Origin: Candidatus Woesearchaeota archaeon CG10_big_fil_rev_8_21_14_0_10_32_9
GTDB taxonomy: Archaea > Nanobdellota > Nanobdellia > Woesearchaeales > 21-14-0-10-32-9
NCBI GenBank assembly: GCA_002762915.1
Contig: PCYF01000058.1
Span: 3,890 to 9,049, forward strand
DNA length: 5,160 nt
Direction of reading: 5' to 3'
The notes beneath the pieces were generated by a model, which did no database searches, was not told the origin of the DNA, and saw only the letters and a list, made by a program, of their open reading frames with translations. Shown here one piece after another: positions 1-5,160 of this stretch (positions are counted from its first letter, which is position 1; every line of letters starts with the position of its first letter). The position numbers were made by a program, and so were the translations under genes.

Positions 1-411
1 CCTTTGAAAATACTTCCAATATTAGTAAGTCACAAAACAGAATTAAAAAAATTAGCAGTAGACATAAAAGAAATATTAATGGAAACAGGGAAAAAAGCAG
101 CGATAGTTGTTCCAACAAATTTTACAAGCTACGGAAGAAATTACAACTACATTCCATTCTCAGAAGATGCACACAAAAAAGTGTATGAACTGGATAAAGA
201 AGCACTAGATTTGATAAGCGCAAATAAACCACTTGATTACTTGAAATATGCGGATGAGCATATGATGAACACCCAGAATTATTTGGGAATAACACTAGCA
301 CTATTAATACTAAAGCCTAAAACAGTTTTATTAGAACAGTATTATACTACTGCGGATTTAAATCAAGATTACAAGAATTTCATAAGCTTTGCAGCAGTAG
401 TTATGAAATAA
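1..411 (+). CDS. MEMO family protein (AmmeMemoRadiSam system protein B), C-terminal part, 5' truncated by window edge
   Basis: The frame is open from base 1, so the TTG at base 4 is more likely an internal Leu codon than a start. MEMO proteins are usually about 270-300 residues, so roughly the first half lies upstream. Numbering from the codon at base 4, what is seen is a strand ILPILVS (3-9), then AIVVPTNFTSYGRNYNYIPF (33-52), which matches the family's SSDFxHYGxxYxYxPF block. It is followed by a helix with LDKEALDLI (63-71), a block ending YLGITLALLIL (93-103), and a final FAAVVM strand matching the family's C-terminal SYAxAV. The fold is related to LigB-type dioxygenases; human MEMO1 binds copper or iron. 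By my hand alignment the family His of SDFxHxG is Ser42 and the Cys of xCGRxPI is Asn89, so metal binding may be lost. The cellular role of archaeal MEMO proteins is unclear. The next gene starts 21 bases downstream. Family call is fairly firm; function is not. Confidence 0.8.
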   Translation, partial: PLKILPILVSHKTELKKLAVDIKEILMETGKKAAIVVPTNFTSYGRNYNYIPFSEDAHKKVYELDKEALDLISANKPLDYLKYADEHMMNTQNYLGITLALLILKPKTVLLEQYYTTADLNQDYKNFISFAAVVMK

Positions 412-432
412 AAAATAAACGTTTCCATTAAA

Positions 433-1785
433 ATGAACAAAAAAGGTCAAGGCGCACTAGAGTTTTTAACCACGTATGGTTGGGCGTTTTTAGTTGTGAT
501 TGTTATGATTGGGGCAATGTCGTCTTTTGGTGTTTTTGGAAATGTCGGAGTGGACAAATGTATTTCTGGACAAGGATTTACTTGCGAATCTTCTTTAGTC
601 ACTGATAGAACTCAAAAATTTAAATTTAAAAATAATTTAGGATCAGATATTTCTTTTGCTAATGTCACCGCCACTATAAAATCAACAGGAGAACTTGTTG
701 ATTGCGGTGTTTCTAGTGACAGTGTTTATGATGGAGACACATTCGAAGTTTCTTGTGATGCCTCTTTAACAGGAGGCTCTCGTGAAAATTTAGATTTGCA
801 AGTTAATTATTATCCTGCAACAAGTACGGCAGCATATGCAAAACCCATGTTTGTAGAAATTAGCGACTCTGTTGATATATATGATGATTATATTGTTGCG
901 GGAGGAGTAACTAATATTAATATAAATTCCTGTCCTGAAGGATTCGTGTTTATTTCAGGAAGTAGTTATTTTGGAACTAGTGATTTCTGTGTAATGAAAT
1001 GGGAAGCAAAAAATATTGGTGGAACTCCTGTAAGTCAAATAGAAGGATTACCTTGGACTAGTATAACTTTTACTAATGCAAGAACTGCTTGTGCAACTGC
1101 AGGATATCATTTAATTACAAATAGAGAATGGATGACTATGGCGAGAGCAGCAGAATTGAATCCTGAAAATTGGAAAGAATATACTTATCCAAATCAATAT
1201 CTGGATGAAGAGACGTGGCAAATGGTACAAAATGGAACAATAACCACATCATTTCTTCCTCAAGGAAATAAAAATGTCGGGCATGCATTGGATGGTCAAG
1301 ATGCTTATGCAATGCCCGCCGCGTCTGATGTAAATAAAACATACCGTATATTAAAAATAGGAACTTCTGAAGTTTGGGATTTATCAGGGAATAAAAAAGA
1401 ATGGGTTGATTTAATGGAAGATGGTCAAAATCCAGGAGTATCTTTACCTTTGTGTTATCCTCCTCAAAGTGGAAGTCCAAGCGATTTTTCCTTTAATTCA
1501 GGACACAATTACTTTAAAGAATGTGTTTGGAAAAATTCAAACTTTTCAACCAGAAATTCAATAAATAAAAGATTTGAATTTGGACCTTTAGATGAACTTT
1601 TACAGATAACTGATGGAATAGGCATTATTTTTTCTGGAGGGATAACTTCTGCAGACAGAGTTCTTGCAAGGGGAGGATATCATGACAATGGAGATAGTGC
1701 GGGATTATATGCTATGGACTTCATGTACTCTGCAAGTCAAACTTCTTCTTCGGTAGGATTTAGATGTGCAACAAATATCAATTAA
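433..1785 (+). CDS. Pilin-like surface protein with C-terminal SUMF1/FGE-like (C-type-lectin-fold) domain
   Basis: This 450-residue protein has a class III signal peptide: MNKKG (1-5), predicted prepilin-peptidase cleavage before Gln6, glutamate at mature position +5 (Glu10), then a hydrophobic helix to about residue 35. Residues 37-150 form a small beta-rich, pilin-like domain with Cys43, Cys51, Cys91 and Cys108, enough for two disulfides. Residues 165-450 are SUMF1/FGE-like: CPEGFVFISG (167-176), TSDFCVMKWEAKN with Cys186, NREWMTMAR (230-238), VWDLSGNKKEWVDL (314-327), and a C-terminal RGG (413-415) and GFRCA (442-446). The cysteine pair used by true formylglycine-generating enzymes is absent between RGG and GFRCA, so a binding or display role outside the cell is more likely than catalysis. 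The ATG at 433 is chosen because it gives an intact signal peptide; no Shine-Dalgarno or clear TATA box is visible, so it may be co-transcribed with the MEMO gene. Codons look more T-ending (GTT, TCT, GGT) than in the neighbours. Domains are firm; the ligand is unknown. Confidence 0.88.
   Translation: MNKKGQGALEFLTTYGWAFLVVIVMIGAMSSFGVFGNVGVDKCISGQGFTCESSLVTDRTQKFKFKNNLGSDISFANVTATIKSTGELVDCGVSSDSVYDGDTFEVSCDASLTGGSRENLDLQVNYYPATSTAAYAKPMFVEISDSVDIYDDYIVAGGVTNININSCPEGFVFISGSSYFGTSDFCVMKWEAKNIGGTPVSQIEGLPWTSITFTNARTACATAGYHLITNREWMTMARAAELNPENWKEYTYPNQYLDEETWQMVQNGTITTSFLPQGNKNVGHALDGQDAYAMPAASDVNKTYRILKIGTSEVWDLSGNKKEWVDLMEDGQNPGVSLPLCYPPQSGSPSDFSFNSGHNYFKECVWKNSNFSTRNSINKRFEFGPLDELLQITDGIGIIFSGGITSADRVLARGGYHDNGDSAGLYAMDFMYSASQTSSSVGFRCATNIN
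1669..1764 (+). other. Variable-region-like C-terminal segment of the SUMF1-like domain (DGR-type layout)
   Basis: Codons 413-444 of the pilin-SUMF1 protein run from RGG through 26 residues to GFR, six codons before the stop. This is the position and layout of variable regions in diversity-generating retroelement (DGR) target proteins, which also use this C-type-lectin fold. The stretch contains residues such as Tyr, His, Asp, Asn and Ser encoded by NAY or AGY codons, which adenine mutagenesis of AAY codons can produce. No near-identical template repeat and no reverse transcriptase are present in this window. An ordinary, non-diversified SUMF1-like C-terminus would have the same RGG and GFRCA ends. 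The label describes resemblance, not proven diversification. Confidence 0.3.
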
Positions 1786-1806
1786 ATTATTTATTAAATC
1801 TGATAC

Positions 1807-1816
1807 ATTTAAATAA
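1807..1816 (+). promoter_or_regulatory. Putative archaeal TATA box for the 994-residue surface protein gene
   Basis: ATTTAAATAA lies in the 54-base gap, centred about 28 bases before the ATG at 1840. Archaeal TATA boxes usually sit about 25-30 bases before the transcription start, so transcription would begin at or a few bases before the ATG. This fits a leaderless mRNA, and no Shine-Dalgarno-like sequence precedes this ATG. The whole gap is very AT-rich, so a chance match is possible. Confidence 0.5.
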
Positions 1817-1839
1817 TAAAAGAGTTTAAATTAAAAGTA

Positions 1840-4824
1840 ATGGGGTTCTCGTCAGAAAAAAGAGGAAACAAAGGCCAAGTAACACTATTCGTAATGCTTG
1901 GATTTGTATTATTAATTTCATTCGTAGTTATACTTGTCTTCGCAGGATATGTGATGAATGCAGGATTAGAAAATCAGGCAAAAAAAGCAGTAGACGATTA
2001 TTTAACATCAAGTTCAATAGGATACTATGTTTACACCTGTATGGATGCAGCAACCACTAATGCAATGGACCAAGTAGCATTACAAGGAGGAGTATTTTAT
2101 GACTATCAAGACGGACCATACTCATCTGCACAAGAAGGAGTGACACACATTCCTTACAATCTAACTTATACAAGTGCTGAAGGAACTCCGAGAACACTCA
2201 AATTTAATGTCAGTTATTCTATACAAAACAAATCAGATTGTGAAATGGTAAATGAAACAATACCTGATTATCCTTATTCAAGAACGAAGTTAGTAGATTT
2301 AGAACAAACATATTCCGACGGAACACAAAATGCGTGCCTTTTTAACAGCAACACAGGCTACGTTTATTCAGGATTTTTCGGATTAAATAATATAACAACA
2401 TTATGTTATGTCGGTAGCAACAATTCAAGAAACATTGCAGACGTTTCATTGGGGCCGTGTTTTAGAAATACATTAAGACCAAAAAATTCTACAATTGAAC
2501 ATTTATTGGAAACACAAATAAAAAAACAAGTAGAAAAATGCATAAACTTTTCATACTATGAAACAGAAGAAGGACACAACATAACAATATTACAAGAACC
2601 TACTACAACAATTGTTTACAACAAAGAATCTTTATCTGTAAACATGGAATATCCTTTTATTGTAAAACTTAAAGGCAAAGAACCAGTTTTAGTAAAACAC
2701 GATTTCGAATACAAATCGGACCTTAGATTAACAAAAATACACAATTATCTTTTGAATTTACTGAAAAAAGAATCTTCAGATCCGTTCTTTAATTTGGCGA
2801 AAGATTACTACACTGTGCTTCCGCAATTTGATTCGGAACACATGAAAGTTTCTGTCGTTAATTTTACTACATGCTCTAATTGTGGATACAAATATGATCA
2901 AATATTAATTGTGGAAGATAATGCTTCAAAAATAGGAAATAGATCTCTAACTTTTTTAACAGCAATAAAAAACAGAAGACCTGCACTAGATTTTATTCAT
3001 GAAACCGCCGCCTCAGAATTTTTTGATATATTGGTTACAGAAAACGAAACAATAAATTTGAATCCATTTGGAATAGATCCTGATGACAAACAAGTTAAGT
3101 ACAAATATATTGGTTGGAAAGAAACCTGGGACGATGAATGTGCGCTAAACTCCGCAGGAGAATTAGTGTGTACGCAACTTCCAGGTATGTTATACAACTG
3201 GACAAACTCAACTGAATTTAAATTAACAAACAGAAGTGCAAATTATACAACAAATGCATCAGACATAGGGTATCACAACACAACAATAGTTGTAGAAGAC
3301 GAATCTGGACTAATTGATTTTCAAACTTTGAACATACTTGTGTTTGATTTACCAACCGCGAATTTAACTATTCCGCTGCTGTATCCTGGCATGCCGAACA
3401 ACACTTTAACAATAGAAGATCCAGTAAATATATCTGGGCAAGGAAGTATTCCTTCGGCAATGGGCGGAGGAACAATAACTGGATATTTGTGGAAAGCAAC
3501 ATACGATATAAATTCTATAACTTATTTGGCATTTGAAAATAAAACAATAGAGGCATATCGAAAAATTCCTTTGCAAAGTTACAACATAAAAACAATAAAA
3601 CCACTAAACTTATCTCATGACGTAATTCACGAAATAAGTTTAGCAGTAGAACAATTTATGACGGTTCTTGGAACAACAGTAACATCTACTCCAACAATAC
3701 AAGAAGTAAATGTAACTGAATGCGCGCCACATAGAAACTCAACAGATCCTTATTCTTTTCCATACAATAAAGGAAGTGATCCATTTTATGCGAATCATAC
3801 TTGTTGTTTAGGAGATATTGCAGATTCCTCAACATATAGTGTTGCATCAATAGCGTCGGCAGTAACTTGTTTTCAAGGAACTGCGTACGGAGAATTTACA
3901 ATACTAACAACTACTACAACAAATGACTACAGAGAATCAGGATTACTAACAGGATATCCAGCTTCATCAAACATTAATGCGCCGCCAACACCTTATCCTG
4001 GTGGAGACAAAAACGATATTTACAAAATGTTATTTAACAGAATCTGCGATGGACAAAGAGGAAATATCTGTGCCGGAGAAATGCAAAGAACAATAATAAA
4101 AGATGTCTCTTGTGCAAATAATGGAGTTAATGAATTATGTGTCGGTCCGCCTCCAGACTATAGTAATAGTTCTATAAACACTTGTTATAATTATCCCGCG
4201 GGTCAAACATTCGAAACAACTTTTAGTACAGTAGGAACAGGAATATGTAACCAAGCATTTGCTTGTTCAACTATCAACTCGAACGGATATGGTGCTGTAG
4301 GAGGACCACAACTCTGTAAAGCAATATGTGACGGAACAGGAAATTGCGACAATACTGCAAATACGTTAGCAGCATGTACTTGCTCAGTAGTTTCTTGTAA
4401 CGCACAATGTGATGAGACAAAACCATTTACGTGGACTATAGGAAGCAAAACTTGTCAAAATAATTGTGACTATTCAAACACCTGTGCATACAGTACTTTT
4501 GAATTACCTTGTGCAAAAAACGCAGTAACTAATACGGCATATTGTTTGTATTCTGGAAATAATCCTATATATGATGATGGAACATGTTATTATCAAGTAA
4601 CTTGCGACGCTTCGAATTCCAATTATCAAGAAGGACAATATTGCAAAGTTGGTGAGCATATAGAAGAAGAAACAAAATATTGTTTATGGGGAACAATTTC
4701 TCCTTCTTGTAATACTGCTGGAGAATGCAATCTTAATAAAAGTCCTTTTCCATGTGCTCATGGACAGATTGCAGATTGTAATCTGAATACTGGCTGGAGC
4801 ATGTGTACATCTTCAAGATCATAA
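1840..4824 (+). CDS. Large N-terminally anchored, sequon-rich, cysteine-rich surface protein (DPANN type)
   Basis: This is a 994-residue protein. A basic N-terminus (Lys7, Arg8, Lys11) and Gly12-Gln13 resemble a class III signal peptide, followed by a hydrophobic helix at about 14-38. The +5 residue is Phe17, not the glutamate of assembled pilins. Residues 52-87, with Cys67 and LQGG (81-84), and a helix with IKKQVEKCINF (227-237) resemble a region I recall from many DPANN membrane-anchored proteins starting KRGQVT. A CxxC occurs at Cys345/Cys348. Residues about 395-505 look like a cadherin/Ig-like module: ENETINL, DPDD (413-416), VVEDESGL (484-491), then FDLP. About 505-555 may be a second, PKD-like sandwich. 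From Cys628 to Cys989 I count 32 cysteines, probably disulfide-bonded. About 28 N-x-S/T sequons suggest heavy N-glycosylation. No C-terminal membrane helix is seen, so anchoring is N-terminal. The ATG at 1840 is chosen because the next Met (19) would destroy the leader. It could be an adhesin, a minor or tip pilin-like subunit, or simply an anchored envelope protein. Confidence 0.85.
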   Translation: MGFSSEKRGNKGQVTLFVMLGFVLLISFVVILVFAGYVMNAGLENQAKKAVDDYLTSSSIGYYVYTCMDAATTNAMDQVALQGGVFYDYQDGPYSSAQEGVTHIPYNLTYTSAEGTPRTLKFNVSYSIQNKSDCEMVNETIPDYPYSRTKLVDLEQTYSDGTQNACLFNSNTGYVYSGFFGLNNITTLCYVGSNNSRNIADVSLGPCFRNTLRPKNSTIEHLLETQIKKQVEKCINFSYYETEEGHNITILQEPTTTIVYNKESLSVNMEYPFIVKLKGKEPVLVKHDFEYKSDLRLTKIHNYLLNLLKKESSDPFFNLAKDYYTVLPQFDSEHMKVSVVNFTTCSNCGYKYDQILIVEDNASKIGNRSLTFLTAIKNRRPALDFIHETAASEFFDILVTENETINLNPFGIDPDDKQVKYKYIGWKETWDDECALNSAGELVCTQLPGMLYNWTNSTEFKLTNRSANYTTNASDIGYHNTTIVVEDESGLIDFQTLNILVFDLPTANLTIPLLYPGMPNNTLTIEDPVNISGQGSIPSAMGGGTITGYLWKATYDINSITYLAFENKTIEAYRKIPLQSYNIKTIKPLNLSHDVIHEISLAVEQFMTVLGTTVTSTPTIQEVNVTECAPHRNSTDPYSFPYNKGSDPFYANHTCCLGDIADSSTYSVASIASAVTCFQGTAYGEFTILTTTTTNDYRESGLLTGYPASSNINAPPTPYPGGDKNDIYKMLFNRICDGQRGNICAGEMQRTIIKDVSCANNGVNELCVGPPPDYSNSSINTCYNYPAGQTFETTFSTVGTGICNQAFACSTINSNGYGAVGGPQLCKAICDGTGNCDNTANTLAACTCSVVSCNAQCDETKPFTWTIGSKTCQNNCDYSNTCAYSTFELPCAKNAVTNTAYCLYSGNNPIYDDGTCYYQVTCDASNSNYQEGQYCKVGEHIEEETKYCLWGTISPSCNTAGECNLNKSPFPCAHGQIADCNLNTGWSMCTSSRS
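3721..4806 (+). other. Cysteine-rich C-terminal region of the large surface protein
   Basis: Residues 628-989 carry 32 of the protein's 42 cysteines. Short recurring elements are visible, such as TAYCLYSG (Cys902) and TKYCLWG (Cys948), each followed by further cysteines. This suggests degenerate repeats of a small disulfide-stabilised unit. A T-rich stretch ILTTTTTNDY lies in a cysteine-poor linker earlier in the region. I do not recognise a named domain. Confidence 0.55.
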
Positions 4825-4835
4825 TTTATCAAAAT

Positions 4836-4844
4836 ATTTATAAA
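4836..4844 (+). promoter_or_regulatory. Putative archaeal TATA box for the secreted cysteine-rich protein gene
   Basis: ATTTATAAA, with an A-rich flank (CAAAA) just upstream, lies 12 bases after the previous stop codon. Its centre is about 43 bases before the ATG at 4883, which predicts transcription starting near 4864-4868 and a leader of roughly 15-20 bases containing the GGGGAG element. A weaker ATTTATAG at 4856-4863 could serve instead and would give an almost leaderless transcript. Confidence 0.55.
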
Positions 4845-4872
4845 GAACGAATCAAATTTATAGACGTAAAAA

Positions 4873-4878
4873 GGGGAG
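4873..4878 (+). promoter_or_regulatory. Shine-Dalgarno-like element
   Basis: GGGGAG ends four bases before the ATG at 4883. Its GGAG can pair with the conserved CUCC at the 3' end of 16S rRNA. It supports this ATG as the start. The two complete genes upstream in the window lack such an element. Confidence 0.5.
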
Positions 4879-4882
4879 ATTA

Positions 4883-5160
4883 ATGGGACTTAAGCAAAAT
4901 ACATACAAAAACCTTTCAAAATTTCTATTCTTGTTCTCAATAATTTCCACAATTTTCATACTAAATATTTCTTTAAGTTTCGCTGCACCAATTGGCTGTT
5001 GTGTTAATCCTGCGCCGTATGGTTGTTCAGCTGCGACAGATGTTGCAGAATGTTTGCCTGGAGGAACTTTTAACACTGATGATTGTACTCAAATAAGTGT
5101 TTGTACTTCGACGGGATGGTGTTGTCTTTCAGAACAAACAGGATACATGACCGAAGCAGA
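4883..5160 (+). CDS. Secreted cysteine-rich protein, 5' part, truncated by window edge
   Basis: The frame is open from ATG 4883 to the end, giving 92 complete codons. The N-terminus is a standard Sec signal peptide: Lys4, Lys9 and Lys13, a hydrophobic core at about 14-30, and likely cleavage after Ala34 (SLSFA, then APIG). The mature start has CC (39-40), then Cys48, Cys57, Cys68, Cys74 and CC (80-81), with PGGTF (59-63) between the third and fourth steps. This spacing recalls a small cysteine module (CCxxxxGxC...C..GGTF....C) that I remember from DPANN surface proteins and some bacterial secreted proteins; this is from memory, not a search. Start choice is supported by the signal peptide, the GGGGAG element and a TATA box. 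It follows two other exported-protein genes, suggesting a shared envelope role. The rest of the protein, including any membrane anchor, lies beyond the window. Confidence 0.85.
   Translation, partial: MGLKQNTYKNLSKFLFLFSIISTIFILNISLSFAAPIGCCVNPAPYGCSAATDVAECLPGGTFNTDDCTQISVCTSTGWCCLSEQTGYMTEA

Noticed and set aside
4..411. TTG at base 4 as the true start of a short 135-residue MEMO-like protein
   Set aside because: The frame is open to the window edge, no start signals can be seen, and the family is about twice this length. A 5' truncation by the window is the simpler reading.
404..417. A-rich stretch as a TATA box for the pilin-SUMF1 gene
   Set aside because: It overlaps the end of the MEMO gene, has no TTTATA-like core, and is explained by Lys codons and AT-rich composition.
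1278..1318. Imperfect inverted repeat (CGGGCATGCAT and ATGCAATGCCCG, 11 pairs with one bulge, about 18-base loop)
   Set aside because: It lies inside a conserved-looking part of the SUMF1-like coding sequence, has no T-run after it, and one such match in 5 kb can occur by chance.
1136..1480. Reverse-strand open frame of 114 codons
   Set aside because: It lies entirely opposite the SUMF1-like coding region, whose protein motifs are clear. Its own translation shows no recognisable domain or start signal.
2997..3197. Reverse-strand open frame of 66 codons
   Set aside because: Antisense shadow of the cadherin-like part of the large surface protein, with no supporting motif or start signal.
3901..3930. 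Short ACA/ACT run encoding consecutive threonines
   Set aside because: Too short (five Thr) to call a microsatellite or glycosylated mucin-like tract.
4203..4448. Reverse-strand open frame of 81 codons
   Set aside because: Antisense to the cysteine-rich region; it arises from that composition and shows no domain.
4858..5076. Reverse-strand open frame of 72 codons
   Set aside because: It overlaps the promoter, Shine-Dalgarno element and signal peptide of the forward secreted-protein gene, which explains this DNA better.

Overview
The window is AT-rich, with all genes on the + strand. It looks like chromosomal sequence from a small-genome archaeon of the DPANN group, probably in or near Woesearchaeota/Pacearchaeota. 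The evidence is (i) two N-termini of the archaeal class III (type IV pilin-like) signal-peptide type, both with a Lys-Gly-Gln cleavage site followed by a hydrophobic helix; (ii) TATA-box-like elements at archaeal distances from start codons, one placed for a leaderless transcript; and (iii) a MEMO-family protein of the archaeal type. The lineage is inferred from protein style, not from a marker gene.

Layout: 1-411 is the 3' end of a MEMO/AmmeMemoRadiSam-B family gene whose start lies before the window. After 21 bases comes 433-1785, a 450-residue protein joining a pilin-like N-terminus and small beta-rich domain to a C-terminal SUMF1/formylglycine-generating-enzyme-like (C-type-lectin-fold) domain. 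A 54-base gap with a TATA-like box leads to 1840-4824, a 994-residue N-terminally anchored surface protein. It has a pilin-like leader, many N-glycosylation sequons, a cadherin/Ig-like module and a cysteine-rich C-terminal third. A 58-base gap with a second TATA-like box and a Shine-Dalgarno-like GGGGAG precedes 4883-5160, the 5' part of a secreted cysteine-rich protein with an ordinary Sec signal peptide. It runs off the right edge.

The last three genes all encode exported proteins and probably form a cell-surface cluster. The 450-residue protein keeps the +5 glutamate of pilin subunits and carries a ligand-binding-type fold without the enzyme's cysteine pair. The 994-residue protein has the leader but lacks that glutamate. 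This suggests, as inference only, a pilus-like or membrane-anchored display structure with a modified or tip subunit. The C-terminus of the 450-residue protein has the RGG-26 residues-GFRCA layout seen in variable regions of diversity-generating retroelements, but no reverse transcriptase or template repeat lies in this window.

I found no RNA genes, CRISPR arrays, insertion sequences or long intergenic stretches; the largest gap between genes is 58 bases.
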